The notes under the pieces: generated by a model
Told to the model about the DNA's origin: nothing
Database searches by the model: none
What the model saw: only the letters and a program-made list of their open reading frames with translations
Origin: Mycolicibacter terrae
GTDB taxonomy: Bacteria > Actinomycetota > Actinomycetes > Mycobacteriales > Mycobacteriaceae
Direction: 5' to 3'
DNA: 64,000 bases
Assembly: GCF_010727125.1 (NCBI RefSeq)
Contig: NZ_AP022564.1
Coordinates: forward strand, 3,038,001-3,102,000
Made by a program: the position numbers and the translations under genes
Part shown: in pieces, positions 44,180 to 53,401 of the stretch
Numbering within the stretch: the first letter of the stretch is position 1
Layout: every line of letters starts with the position of its first letter

Positions 44180-44203
44180 CGGGGGGAAAGTAGCCTGACC
44201 GGC

Positions 44204-45148
44204 GTGACTGGAGCTTCGGGCGTCGGAGTGGCGACGCTGGCCGCAGACGGATCGGTGCTCGACACCTGGTTTCCCGCACCGGGGTTGGGCGGCTCGGGCG
44301 AACCCGGAACTACCCGCCTCGCCGGGGACGACGTGCCCGCCGAACTGGCCGGGTTGCTCGGGCGTGACGAGGACCGCGGCACCGAGACGGTGGCGGTGCA
44401 CACCGTGATCGGTTCGCTCGCCGACAAGGCCGTCGACGCCTACGACGCCTACCTGCGGCTGCACCTGCTCTCCCACCGCCTGGTCGCACCGCACGGACTC
44501 AACGCCGACGGCCTGTTCGGGGTGCTGACCAACGTGGTGTGGACCAGTTACGGCCCGTGCGCCGTCGAGGGATTCGAGTCGACGCGGGCCCGGTTGCGCC
44601 GGCGTGGCCCGGTGACCGTCTACGGGGTGGACAAGTTCCCGCGCATGGTCGACTACGTGTTGCCCTCGGGCGTGCGCATCGCCGACGCCGACCGGGTGCG
44701 ACTCGGCGCCCACCTGGCGCCGGGCACCACGGTGATGCACGAGGGATTCGTCAACTTCAACGCCGGCACACTGGGCGCCTCGATGGTCGAGGGCCGCATC
44801 TCGGCCGGGGTGGTCGTCGGCGACGGCTCCGACGTCGGTGGCGGCGCATCCATCATGGGTACGTTGTCCGGCGGTGGGACCCAGGTGATTTCGATCGGCA
44901 AGCGCTGCCTGCTGGGGGCGAACGCCGGGCTGGGCATTCCGCTGGGCGACGACTGCGTGATCGAGGCCGGGCTCTATGTGACCGCCGGCACCAAGGTCAC
45001 CCTGCCCGACGGCAGCACGGCCAAGGCCCGCGACCTGGCCGGCGGCAACAACCTGCTGTTCCGCCGCAACTCGCAGACCGGTGCGGTCGAGGTGGTCGCC
45101 CGCGACGGTCAGGGCATCGCGCTCAACGAGGACCTGCACGCCAATTAG
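44204..45148 (+). CDS. dapD: Tetrahydrodipicolinate N-succinyltransferase DapD
   Basis: 314 residues, close to the 317 of M. tuberculosis DapD. It transfers succinyl from succinyl-CoA to tetrahydrodipicolinate. N-terminal domain [18 protein letters not shown], then a left-handed beta-helix ([46 protein letters not shown]). GTG 44204 is preferred to a GTG at 44153 that lies inside the upstream palindrome: TAGCCT ends 7 nt before 44204 and the protein aligns from [13 protein letters not shown]. Confidence 0.96.
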   Translation: MTGASGVGVATLAADGSVLDTWFPAPGLGGSGEPGTTRLAGDDVPAELAGLLGRDEDRGTETVAVHTVIGSLADKAVDAYDAYLRLHLLSHRLVAPHGLNADGLFGVLTNVVWTSYGPCAVEGFESTRARLRRRGPVTVYGVDKFPRMVDYVLPSGVRIADADRVRLGAHLAPGTTVMHEGFVNFNAGTLGASMVEGRISAGVVVGDGSDVGGGASIMGTLSGGGTQVISIGKRCLLGANAGLGIPLGDDCVIEAGLYVTAGTKVTLPDGSTAKARDLAGGNNLLFRRNSQTGAVEVVARDGQGIALNEDLHAN

Positions 45149-45154
45149 GGCGCG

Positions 45155-45463
45155 CTACAGCATCGCGTTGCTGATCTTGTCGCTGTCTTTGCCGATGGTC
45201 TTGCAGTAGGCGCTGACCGCCACCCGCGTCGCCGAAAGCTCCATGTTGGACGGCTCATTGCCCTTCTTGTCCTTGAGCATCTTGGAGACTTCCGAGCGCT
45301 GCTTCTCCTCGTTGTGGCTGTTGAACTCTCCGCAGGTGGTGTCACCCCCCTTGTTGATGACCTGACTGACGGACGAACACCCGCCGAGCAGCAACATCCC
45401 CGCAACGAGGACCGCGGCAGGGACGCCGACTACCGCGAGACTGAATCGCCGCACAGGCTTCAC
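45155..45463 (-). CDS. Small putative lipoprotein, HdeA/HdeB-like pattern
   Basis: About 102 residues from GTG 45463 (a longer start at 45499 is possible). Signal sequence KPVRRFSLAVVGVPAAVLVAG ends in lipobox LLGGC. The mature part is small, helical and charged, with two Cys (TTCGEF and SAYCKT) about 45 apart, reminiscent of the HdeA/HdeB acid-chaperone fold. That similarity is weak and offered as a suggestion. It converges on dapD with a 6-bp gap; fadD36 is on the same strand upstream of it. Confidence 0.75.
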   Translation of the reverse strand: MKPVRRFSLAVVGVPAAVLVAGMLLLGGCSSVSQVINKGGDTTCGEFNSHNEEKQRSEVSKMLKDKKGNEPSNMELSATRVAVSAYCKTIGKDSDKISNAML

Positions 45464-45507
45464 AATCACAGCCCACCCTTCTGGTCTCGGTTCGCGCAAG
45501 CGCGAGC

Positions 45508-46908
45508 CTACGTCAGCAATGCTTTCTTGAGTACCTTTCCCAATGCGTTGCGCGGCAGCGCATCCACCATCCGCACCTCGCGCGGCCGCTTGTGCGCCGA
45601 GAGCTGTTGGGCCACATACTCGATCAGGTCATCGGGTTGCGCCCCGCCGTCCGGGGAGGCGACCACATACGCGACGATGCGCTGGCCCAGGTCGTCATCG
45701 GGCACTCCGACGACGGCCACCTCGGCCACCCCGGGATGGCCGAGCAGGGCGGTCTCGATCTCGCCGGCGCCGACCCGGAAGCCTCCGGACTTGATCAGGT
45801 CGACCGATTCGCGGCCGACGATCCGGTGCATTCCGTCGGCGTCGACGACCGCGACATCCCCGGTCCGGTACCAGCCGTCGGCGTCGAAGGCCGCCGCGGT
45901 CGCCTCCGGCAGGTTGAGGTACCCGTCGAACAGGGTCGGTCCACGCACCGCGAGTCGCCCGATGGTCTCTCCGTCGTGCGGCACCGGTCCGCCGTCCTCG
46001 CCGACGAGCCGGGTCTGCACCCCCTGCAGCGGCAGGCCCACCCAGCCGGGCCTGCGCTCACCGTCGACGCGGGTGCTCAGCGTGATCAGCGATTCGGTGC
46101 TGCCGTACCGTTCGATGGGTGCGTGGCCGGTGAGCGCGTGCAGTCGCTCGAACACCGGAACCGGGAGCGCCGCGCTGCCCGACACCAGCAGCCGGGCCGG
46201 CCGCAGCGCGCCGGCGGAGGCGGGGTCGGCCACCACCCGCGACCACACGGTTGGCACCCCGAAATACAGCGAACCGCCGGCGGCCGCGTAGCCCTGCGGG
46301 GTCGGCTTGCCGGTGTGCACGAACCGGTTGCCGACCCGCAGCGATCCCAGCAGGCCCAGCACCAGACCGTGCACGTGATACATCGGCAGGCCGTGCACCA
46401 GCACGTCCTCGGGAGTCCACTGCCAGGCCTGCGCCAGCGCGTCGAGGTCCGCCGCCAGCGCACGCCGGCTCAACTGCACGCCCTTGGGCGGCCCGGTGGT
46501 GCCGGAGGTGTAGATCACCAATGCGGTGTCGTCTTCGTCCGGCGGTTCAGCGAGGCTCGACGATCCGGCGCCGTGCCGGGTGGGAACGTGCGGTAGTCCG
46601 GCGGGATCGTCGGGCCGCTCCCCCAACCAGGCCTGCGCGCCCGAGTCACGCAGGATGTGGGCGCGTTCGGCGACGCCGACGTCGGCGGGGACCGGCACCA
46701 CCGGCACCCCGGCGAGCATGCAGCCGGCGACCGCGAGCACCGTCGCCGCCGTCGGGGTGGCCAGCACCGCGATCCGCCCCACCCCGCCGAGGTCTTCGAG
46801 CACCGCGGCCGAGGCAGCCCTCAGGTCGGCTCGGCTAAGCACGGTGTTGTCGATGCGCACCGCATCGGCGATATCGTCGGTATCGGTGTCCAGCGAGGTC
46901 AGCAGCAC
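45508..46908 (-). CDS. fadD36: Fatty-acid-CoA ligase FadD36
   Basis: 466 residues, ANL superfamily, closely matching Rv1193. AMP-binding motif VIYTSGTTGPPKGV, RYGSTESLITLS, GWYRTGDVAVVD, and the C-terminal hinge and catalytic Lys region RNALGKVLKK. It activates a carboxylic acid to its CoA thioester; substrate not deducible. The GTG start lies 7 nt after TAACGT (minus, 46921-46916), which suggests a leaderless transcript. Divergent from a helix-turn-helix regulator gene. Confidence 0.93.
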   Translation of the reverse strand: MLLTSLDTDTDDIADAVRIDNTVLSRADLRAASAAVLEDLGGVGRIAVLATPTAATVLAVAGCMLAGVPVVPVPADVGVAERAHILRDSGAQAWLGERPDDPAGLPHVPTRHGAGSSSLAEPPDEDDTALVIYTSGTTGPPKGVQLSRRALAADLDALAQAWQWTPEDVLVHGLPMYHVHGLVLGLLGSLRVGNRFVHTGKPTPQGYAAAGGSLYFGVPTVWSRVVADPASAGALRPARLLVSGSAALPVPVFERLHALTGHAPIERYGSTESLITLSTRVDGERRPGWVGLPLQGVQTRLVGEDGGPVPHDGETIGRLAVRGPTLFDGYLNLPEATAAAFDADGWYRTGDVAVVDADGMHRIVGRESVDLIKSGGFRVGAGEIETALLGHPGVAEVAVVGVPDDDLGQRIVAYVVASPDGGAQPDDLIEYVAQQLSAHKRPREVRMVDALPRNALGKVLKKALLT

Positions 46909-47040
46909 CCGAGGGACGTTACCGGTTACTCACCCGGGCGGCCGCAGCCTATCGGCCGAGCAATTTTGAACCGCCATGGGTGGTATCAATGAATTCGTTC
47001 CATTAAATTTGCAGATAACTTCGCAAAGAGAGGCACACCG

Positions 47041-47772
47041 ATGCACGTCCCGTCCGGCCCGCGGCGCGGTGCCAACCGCAGTCAGCGGTTGCCACGTAAC
47101 GAGCAGCGGGATCGGGTGCTGCGGCTGGTCAGCTGCGCCGCCGCCGCGGTGGACGCCAGCGAGATCGCCGCACAGATGGGCTTGCATGTCACCACGGTGC
47201 GCTTCCACCTCGACGCACTGTGCGAGGACGGTTCCGTCGCTCGCACCCGGATCAAGCGCGACGGCGTCGGACGCCCCCGCACCGGCTATGTCGCCGTGCG
47301 CGAACGCTTGGATTACCGCAGCCTCGCCGAGATCCTCGCGATGGAACTCGGCGACACCGCCGCCGAGCGCCGGCAGCGCGCCGAACGGGCCGGCCGACGC
47401 TGGGCCGACAGAATCTTGGCCGACGCCGGAGCCTCCGATTCCCTCGAGCCGGCCGGGACGGCGGCCGAACCCGGCGTCGACGGCTCCGCCGACCGGATCG
47501 CCTCAATCTTCGAGCGCATGGGCTTCGGCCCGGAGGTCGTCGAAGCGACCGACACCGGCGAGGGCCGGCGCGAATGCGCGATCCGGCTACACACCTGCCC
47601 GGTCCGCGACCTGGCGCGATCCCACCCGGAAGTCAGCTGCGCCATGCATCTCGGCCTGCTGCGCGGGCTGCTCAACGGCGAGGGAACCGAAGGCGGGAAA
47701 GCCGCGCTGCGCGCCGAGTTGGACCCGTTCGTCGAACCGGAATTGTGCGTCGCCAAGGTGATCGGCCGATAG
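47041..47772 (+). CDS. Helix-turn-helix regulator with C-terminal cysteine cluster (SufR/ArsR-like)
   Basis: 243 residues. The winged helix-turn-helix lies at about 35-85 (DASEIAAQMGLHVTTVRFHL, GRPRTGY). The C-terminal half has Cys179, Cys186, Cys200 and Cys236 within RRECAIRLHTCPVRDLARSH, VSCAMHLGLLRG and ELCVAKV. SufR-type repressors use C-terminal Cys residues to hold an Fe-S cluster, so redox or metal sensing is likely. ATG with AAGAGAGG upstream, in an unusually AT-rich promoter. It is divergent from fadD36 and converges on ctaD. Confidence 0.85.
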   Translation: MHVPSGPRRGANRSQRLPRNEQRDRVLRLVSCAAAAVDASEIAAQMGLHVTTVRFHLDALCEDGSVARTRIKRDGVGRPRTGYVAVRERLDYRSLAEILAMELGDTAAERRQRAERAGRRWADRILADAGASDSLEPAGTAAEPGVDGSADRIASIFERMGFGPEVVEATDTGEGRRECAIRLHTCPVRDLARSHPEVSCAMHLGLLRGLLNGEGTEGGKAALRAELDPFVEPELCVAKVIGR

Positions 47773-47793
47773 CCGCGGCTCGCCGCGTCACCG

Positions 47794-49500
47794 TCACACG
47801 GTGGCATCCTCACGGCGCCTGATGTGGAGCTCATCGCGTAGCCGGGGCACCATATGCGGGTGGTGCAGTTCGAAAGCGGGCCGCTCCGAACGGATCCGGG
47901 GCAGCTCGGTGAAGTTGTGCCGCGGCGGCGGGCAGCTGGTCGCCCACTCCAGCGAGTTGCCGTAGCCCCACGGGTCGTCGACCGTGACGACCTCGCCGTA
48001 GCGCCAACTGCGAAATACGTTCCACAGGAACGGCAATACCGAGGCACCCAGGATGAACGCCCCGACGGTGGAGACCACGTTGAACGGCTGGAAGCCGTCG
48101 GTGGGCAGGTAGTCGGCGTAACGGCGCGGCATGCCCATGTTGCCCAACCAGTGCTGCACCAGGAACGTGGTGTGGAACCCGACGAAGGTCAGCCAGAAGT
48201 GCAGCTTGCCCAACCGCTCGTCGAGCAGCCGGCCGGTCATCTTCGGGAACCAGAAATAGATACCGGCGAACGTCGAGAACACGATGGTGCCGAACAGCAC
48301 GTAGTGGAAGTGCGCCACCACGAAATAGGTGTCGTGGACATGGAAGTCCAGTGGCGGACTGGCCAGCATCACCCCGGTCAGCCCGCCGGCCAGAAACGTC
48401 ACCGCGAACCCGATCGAGAACAACATCGGCGTTTCAAAAGTCAACTGGCCCTTCCACATCGTGCCGATCCAGTTGAAGAACTTCAGACCGGTCGGGATGG
48501 CGATCATCAGGGTCAGCAACGAGAAGAACGGCAACAGCACGGCACCGGTGGCGAACATGTGATGTGCCCACACCGCCGTCGACAGGCCCGCGATGCTCAT
48601 CGTGGCGTACACCATCTGGGTGTAACCGAACAACGGCTTGCGGGAGAACACCGGGAAGATCTCGGTGACGATGCCGAAGAACGGCAGCGCGACGATGTAG
48701 ACCTCGGGGTGCCCGAAGAACCAGAACAGGTGCTGCCACAGCAGTGCTCCGCCGTTCGCCGCGTCGTAGAGATGCGCGCCCAGGTGCCGGTCGACGGCCA
48801 GGCCCAGCAGGGCCGCCGTCAGCAGCGGGAAGACGATCAGCACCATGATCGAGGTGACCAGGATGTTCCAGGTGAAGATCGGCATCCGGAACATCGTCAT
48901 CCCGGGAGCGCGCATGCAGACCACGGTGGTGATCATGTTGACCCCGCCCAGGATGGTGCCCAGACCAGCGACAGCCAGCCCCAGGATCCACAGGTCGGCC
49001 CCGGCGCCGGGTGCGTGGGTGAGGCTGCTCAACGGGGCGTAGGCGGTCCAGCCGAAATCGGCGGCACCGCCCGGCGTCACGAATCCGGCGACGACGATCA
49101 GCCCGCCGAACAGAAACAGCCAGTAACTCAAGGCGTTCAGCCGCGGGAACGCCACGTCCGGGGCGCCGATCTGCAAGGGCAGCACCAGATTGGCGAAACC
49201 GAAGACGATCGGGGTCGCGTAGAGCAGCAGCATGATGGTGCCGTGCATGGTGAACAACTGGTTGTACTGCTCGTTGGACAGGAACTGCAGGCCCGGCGCG
49301 GCCAGTTCGCCGCGCATCAGCAACGCCATCAGTCCACCGGTCAGAAAGAAGCCGAACGTGGTCACCATGTACAAGATGCCGATCAGCTTGTGGTCGGTGG
49401 TGGCGATGACCCGGTAGACCAGGGTCCCGCGCGGGCCGCCTCTGGGCGGGTACGGACGCACCGGCGCCAGTCGCCTGCCACCGACGCTCGCCACGCTCAC
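47794..49500 (-). CDS. ctaD: Cytochrome c oxidase subunit I (aa3-type, CtaD paralogue)
   Basis: 568 residues, twelve membrane helices. Heme-copper oxidase features: helix II His in [14 protein letters not shown], the His-Tyr pair [12 protein letters not shown], CuB ligands AHHMFATG, and the heme a/a3 ligands [10 protein letters not shown]. It reduces O2 in the respiratory chain. No ctaC, ctaE or qcr gene is nearby, so it must pair with subunits encoded elsewhere and is probably a second copy of the housekeeping ctaD. GTG start; the upstream 136 bp carry no clear promoter. Confidence 0.94.
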   Translation of the reverse strand: MSVASVGGRRLAPVRPYPPRGGPRGTLVYRVIATTDHKLIGILYMVTTFGFFLTGGLMALLMRGELAAPGLQFLSNEQYNQLFTMHGTIMLLLYATPIVFGFANLVLPLQIGAPDVAFPRLNALSYWLFLFGGLIVVAGFVTPGGAADFGWTAYAPLSSLTHAPGAGADLWILGLAVAGLGTILGGVNMITTVVCMRAPGMTMFRMPIFTWNILVTSIMVLIVFPLLTAALLGLAVDRHLGAHLYDAANGGALLWQHLFWFFGHPEVYIVALPFFGIVTEIFPVFSRKPLFGYTQMVYATMSIAGLSTAVWAHHMFATGAVLLPFFSLLTLMIAIPTGLKFFNWIGTMWKGQLTFETPMLFSIGFAVTFLAGGLTGVMLASPPLDFHVHDTYFVVAHFHYVLFGTIVFSTFAGIYFWFPKMTGRLLDERLGKLHFWLTFVGFHTTFLVQHWLGNMGMPRRYADYLPTDGFQPFNVVSTVGAFILGASVLPFLWNVFRSWRYGEVVTVDDPWGYGNSLEWATSCPPPRHNFTELPRIRSERPAFELHHPHMVPRLRDELHIRRREDATV

Positions 49501-49636
49501 GCGACGCCCCGATTCGCAACGTCAGCCATCGGCCGCCTTCCGCTGAAGTCCCAGCCCCGTCGGCAGTAAGCGTGCCGGCCAGACCAGCGGTGATAACGGT
49601 CCATGTTACGGGAAAGCGCTGCGTAGGGTCGGGCGT

Positions 49637-50539
49637 TCACCCGGTGGCGTAGGCGACCGCGACCTCCCCGGCCAGCCGCGCATTGGCCAGCACCAGCGCA
49701 ACATTGGCGGCGACCGAGGCGCCCCGGGTGCCGCGGTGAAAATGGTCCAGCAGAAACGGAGTGACGTCCTTGCCGCGCACCCCCGCCGCCTCGGCGGCGG
49801 CCAGCCCGTCGGCGAGTACCCGGTCGTGCAGGGCACGGTCCAGTTCGGCGGCCGCGGCGATCGGATTGGCCAGCACCAGCCCGTAGCCGTCGGTGCCCAA
49901 CCGGGTGCGGGCCCGCAGCACCGCGGCGACCTGCGCCGGGGTCTGCACCCGCCAATCGACCCGATGGCCGGAGTCGGCGAGATAGAAGGCCGGGAACCGG
50001 TCGGTCCGGTAGCCGATCACCCCGACCCCGAGCGTCTCCAACCGCTCCAGCGTCGCTCCGATGTCCAGGATGGACTTGATGCCCGAACACACCACCAGCA
50101 CCGGGGTGCGTGACAGCGTCGTCAGGTCCGCGGACTCGTCCCAGCTCTCGCGTGCGCCGCGGTGCACGCCGCCCAACCCGCCGGTGGCGAACACCGTGAT
50201 GCCCGCCGCCGCCGCCAGGTGTGCGGTCGAGGCGACCGTGGTCGCGCCGTCCCCACCCGCGGCGGCCAGCATGGCGATCTCGCGAATGCTGACCTTGACC
50301 GCCGTTTCCGCGGTGGCGAGGTGGTGCAGCGCCTCGTCGTCGAGACCGATGTGCGGCCGGCCCCCGAGGATCGCGATGGTGGCCGGCACCGCGCCCGTCG
50401 AACGCACGGCGTTCTCGATCTCACGGGCGATGCGCAGGTTCTCCGGACGCGGCAGGCCGTGCGTGATGATCGTGCTCTCCAGCGCCACCACGGCCCGACC
50501 GGCGGCCAGCGCATCGGCGACTTCGGGATGGATGCGCAC
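49637..50539 (-). CDS. psuG: Pseudouridine-5'-phosphate glycosidase PsuG
   Basis: 300 residues. It reversibly cleaves pseudouridine 5'-phosphate to ribose 5-phosphate and uracil. Family motifs: ALESTIITHGLPRPEN, TVASTAHLAAAAGI, FATGGLGGVHRGA, DLTTLSRTPVLVVCSGIKSILD and PAFY near the middle. The kinase PsuK that usually accompanies it is not adjacent. The GTG start lies 6 nt after TATGGT (minus, 50551-50546). Divergent from the secreted nuclease gene. Confidence 0.93.
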   Translation of the reverse strand: MRIHPEVADALAAGRAVVALESTIITHGLPRPENLRIAREIENAVRSTGAVPATIAILGGRPHIGLDDEALHHLATAETAVKVSIREIAMLAAAGGDGATTVASTAHLAAAAGITVFATGGLGGVHRGARESWDESADLTTLSRTPVLVVCSGIKSILDIGATLERLETLGVGVIGYRTDRFPAFYLADSGHRVDWRVQTPAQVAAVLRARTRLGTDGYGLVLANPIAAAAELDRALHDRVLADGLAAAEAAGVRGKDVTPFLLDHFHRGTRGASVAANVALVLANARLAGEVAVAYATG

Positions 50540-50637
50540 CGACCCACCATATTGCGCCCGGCGGGCTTTCGGGCCCGCCGATCGTGTCGGAGCACCCTGA
50601 TAGCGTCCGGGCCAGCACAGCGAGACGGGACGGTGCC

Positions 50638-51519
50638 GTGGTCGAGCAGCGACGCAACTGGCCGGGGTGTGCCGCGGTGGCGGCGGCGTTGTCGGCCGCG
50701 CTGGCCTTGTCGCTCCTCGCGCCGGCGGCTCCCGCGCCCGCCGACCCGGGTGCGGTCGGCAGCGCCGACGGGTCCGTGGAACTGGCCAGGCTCGACGCCC
50801 TGCCGATCAAAGGCCGGGCACCCAAGACCGGCTACGAGCGTGCACTGTTCGGCCCGGCGTGGAGCGACGATGTGACGGTGCCCGACGGGCACAACGGCTG
50901 CGACACCCGCAACGACATCCTGCGCCGCGATCTGGTCGACATCGAGATCAAGCCGGGCACCAACGATTGCGTGGTGGCATCCGGTGTGTTGAACGATCCC
51001 TACACCGGTACCGCGATCGCCTTCCAGCGCGGTCGGGGCAGCTCCCAGGCAGTGCAGATCGACCATGTCGTGGCGTTGTCGGACGCCTGGCAGAAGGGCG
51101 CTCAGCAGTGGGATGAACCCACCCGGCGCAACTTCGCCAATGATCCGTTGAACCTGCAGGCCACCAGCGGGCCGATCAATGAACAAAAAGGCGACGGCGA
51201 CGCGGCGACCTGGTTGCCGCCCAACAAGTCCTATCGCTGCGAGTACGTGTCCCGCATCGTCGAGGTGAAGTCCGGCTACGGCCTGTGGGTCACCCAGGCC
51301 GAACACGACGCGATCGCGCGGATTCTGACCGGCGAATGCGGGGCGCCCGAGCCGCCGCCGGCCGAACCGGTACCGTTCGCCGCTCCGGTCGACGGGCCGT
51401 CGGTGTACTTCCCGAACTGCGCGGCCGCCCGGGCCGCCGGCGCCGCGCCGATCCTGGCCGGACAGCCCGGATACCGCTCCGGGCTGGACGGCGACGGCGA
51501 CGGCATCGCCTGCGAGTAG
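50638..51519 (+). CDS. Secreted HNH-family nuclease (DUF1524/GmrSD-C type) with Excalibur domain
   Basis: About 293 residues from GTG 50638 (an in-frame start at 50584 is possible). A signal peptide (CAAVAAALSAALALSLLAP, cleavage near APADP) is followed by a DUF1524-type HNH nuclease with QIDHVVALSDAW, FANDPLNL and NEQKGDGDAATWLPP. The C-terminal 40 residues are an Excalibur calcium-binding motif (YFPNCAAARAAG and DGDGDGIACE). A secreted Ca2+-dependent DNase is expected. Converges on the PPE gene. Confidence 0.9.
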   Translation: MVEQRRNWPGCAAVAAALSAALALSLLAPAAPAPADPGAVGSADGSVELARLDALPIKGRAPKTGYERALFGPAWSDDVTVPDGHNGCDTRNDILRRDLVDIEIKPGTNDCVVASGVLNDPYTGTAIAFQRGRGSSQAVQIDHVVALSDAWQKGAQQWDEPTRRNFANDPLNLQATSGPINEQKGDGDAATWLPPNKSYRCEYVSRIVEVKSGYGLWVTQAEHDAIARILTGECGAPEPPPAEPVPFAAPVDGPSVYFPNCAAARAAGAAPILAGQPGYRSGLDGDGDGIACE

Positions 51520-51531
51520 GCGCCGCGGTGC

Positions 51532-52716
51532 TCATCCGGCAGAGAACGGGCGCGCCATGACCTTGGGCTGAAAACCGTATCTGGGGCCGGATCCCCGCCC
51601 TGCCGCCCCGGCGCCGGCCAGCGGCATCCCGCCCATCAGATTTCCCGACCCTTCGACGTCGGGGCTGATGGCGGAGACGGTGCTGACCGGTATCGGCGAG
51701 ACCGAGCCCGCCGCGGCGCCGGCCGCCGCCCAGCCGGCCGGCACCGACAGCCGCCCGGCCGCCGCGGCACTGCCCAAGCCGGCGGCCACCGGTGCTGCGC
51801 CACCGAGCTGAGCGCCCAATCCGGCCGCGGGCAATGCCGCCGGCAATGCCCCCGCGGCCGCCTTGGCACCGTCGCCGGCAGCCTTTGCCGCGGCGGTAGC
51901 CGGGGCCAACGCCTTCGACAAGGCGACCCCACTGTTGATCGCACCGGTGGAGAAGTGCGCTATCGCGATGCTGCTCTGCGTCGGAGCGACGTAGGACGTC
52001 CACGGGGCCAGCAGGTTGGCTATCGGACTTCCGGGTGTGTACTTCAGACCAAGCATCGAGTAGAGATCGCCCAGCATGCCCTCCAGTGGCGACGTCGAAG
52101 AGTCCGCCGCGCCGGCCGACGAGGCAGGCGACGCCAGGCTCGCCAGCGCCGACTGGAAGGCGGAGACCAGTTGCGCGGTCTGCGATTCGCTCGCGGTGGT
52201 CGGATCGGCGGTGCTGAACGGGGCCACCTGTGATGCCGACGCCGACTGCCCGGCATACCCGTACATGGCGGCGCTGTCGCGGGCCCACATCTCCCCGTAA
52301 TCGGCCTCGGTCACCGCGATCGCCGGCGTGTTCTGCCCCAGGACGTTTGTCGAGACCAGCGAAGACAACCGGGTGCGATTGGCGTCCACGTGAGCCGGGT
52401 GCACCGTCGCGGCCAGCGCCGTCTCGTAGGCGGCAGCGGCCTGCCGTGCCCTGGTCGCGGCCTGTTCGGCCCGCGCAGCGGTGGCGACCATCCAGTCCAC
52501 GTAGGGCGCAACGGCCTGCGCCATTGACGCCGACGCCGGCCCGAGCCAGTCCTCACCCGTCAGGCCGGTGACGATCGCCTCATAGCCGGTGGCCGCCGAG
52601 TTCAGCTCGGCGGCCAGCCTGCTCCACGCCGAGGCGGCAGCGACCAGCGGCAGCGATCCCGCGCCGGAATACATGCGCGCGGAGTTGACCTCCGGCGGCA
52701 ATGACCCGAAATCCAT
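51532..52716 (-). CDS. PPE family protein, SVP subgroup
   Basis: 394 residues. The 180-residue PPE domain has [18 protein letters not shown] and the WxG-type turn DWLGPAS; the C-terminal part carries the SVP signature GRLSVPAGW and an Ala/Pro-rich end. PPE proteins pair with PE proteins and are exported by ESX type VII systems, often to the cell surface. It begins 9 bp after the PE gene, so the two form a classical PE-PPE operon. Confidence 0.95.
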   Translation of the reverse strand: MDFGSLPPEVNSARMYSGAGSLPLVAAASAWSRLAAELNSAATGYEAIVTGLTGEDWLGPASASMAQAVAPYVDWMVATAARAEQAATRARQAAAAYETALAATVHPAHVDANRTRLSSLVSTNVLGQNTPAIAVTEADYGEMWARDSAAMYGYAGQSASASQVAPFSTADPTTASESQTAQLVSAFQSALASLASPASSAGAADSSTSPLEGMLGDLYSMLGLKYTPGSPIANLLAPWTSYVAPTQSSIAIAHFSTGAINSGVALSKALAPATAAAKAAGDGAKAAAGALPAALPAAGLGAQLGGAAPVAAGLGSAAAAGRLSVPAGWAAAGAAAGSVSPIPVSTVSAISPDVEGSGNLMGGMPLAGAGAAGRGSGPRYGFQPKVMARPFSAG

Positions 52717-52725
52717 TGTGGTGAA

Positions 52726-53025
52726 CTAACCCGCCGCAGCGGCGTTGACCGCTTCGGTCGCCGCGTACGACTCGGAGCTCAGCGCCAGGGTTCGCACGAA
52801 CGCGTCATGAATCGCGGTGGCCTGCGCGCTGACCTCCTGATAGGCCTGTGCGTGAGCGGCGAACAGGGCTGCGGTCAAAGCCGATACCTCGTCGGCCGCT
52901 GCCGGCGCCAACACGGTGGTCGGGCCCGCGGCGGCCGCGTTCTGCGCGGCCACCACCGAGCCGATACCCCGCAGTCCACTGGCGGCGGCCGCCAATGCTT
53001 CCGGTTGGGTGTTGACGAACGACAT
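52726..53025 (-). CDS. PE family protein
   Basis: 99 residues, a complete PE domain with no extension: SFVNTQPEALAAAASGLRGIG at the start, a helix-turn-helix hairpin, and the ESX secretion motif Y-x3-D/E present as YAATE near the C-terminus. Partner of the adjacent PPE. AGGAG precedes ATG 53025 by 7 nt. Confidence 0.95.
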   Translation of the reverse strand: MSFVNTQPEALAAAASGLRGIGSVVAAQNAAAAGPTTVLAPAAADEVSALTAALFAAHAQAYQEVSAQATAIHDAFVRTLALSSESYAATEAVNAAAAG

Positions 53026-53401
53026 CGACCACTCCTAATTGTTCTCCGCGCCAGCGCACTTCATCGACTTTGTGTACCTGTCAGCCTAAGCGGACCCCAA
53101 CCCGCGGGCCCGCGGGCGGCGTCGAGGCCACCGCCGCCGCACGACCTCATCCGGCGGTCGCTTCAGGTTCACCCGTATGTCACGCAACCGGCCTTGAACA
53201 CCGCGAATGCAGTGGAGCTGAGCGCCAGATCGGTTGGCGCCGGGCGCCGGAACTTGCGACATCAGAGAAAGAATCCCAACGCGGATAATGTCTTCGGCCA
53301 TGCGGGGCGAGCTTTGTGTTGCCGGCACAAACGAGGCATCCGCCGACGGCCGTTGTGTCGCTCGGGATATTCCAGCAGGCGATGGCTACTACCGCAGCCC
53401 G
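53026..53401. other. 376-bp intergenic stretch: upstream region of the PE-PPE operon
   Basis: Holds the PE ribosome-binding site near 53032-53036 and presumably the promoter. A perfect 16-bp GC palindrome (CCCGCGGGCCCGCGGG) lies at 53101-53116. The part from about 53230 to 53400 is noticeably less GC-rich than the neighbours. No convincing coding frame or RNA gene is visible. Confidence 0.5.

Noticed and set aside
47854..49569. 571-codon open frame on the plus strand antisense to ctaD
   Set aside because: It mirrors ctaD in a high-GC genome; the translation is His/Gln/Arg-rich with no domain, while ctaD on the other strand has every oxidase motif.
53101..53116. 16-bp GC palindrome as an operator
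   Set aside because: CCCGCGGG repeats are expected by chance in DNA of this composition and the site lacks a clear promoter context.
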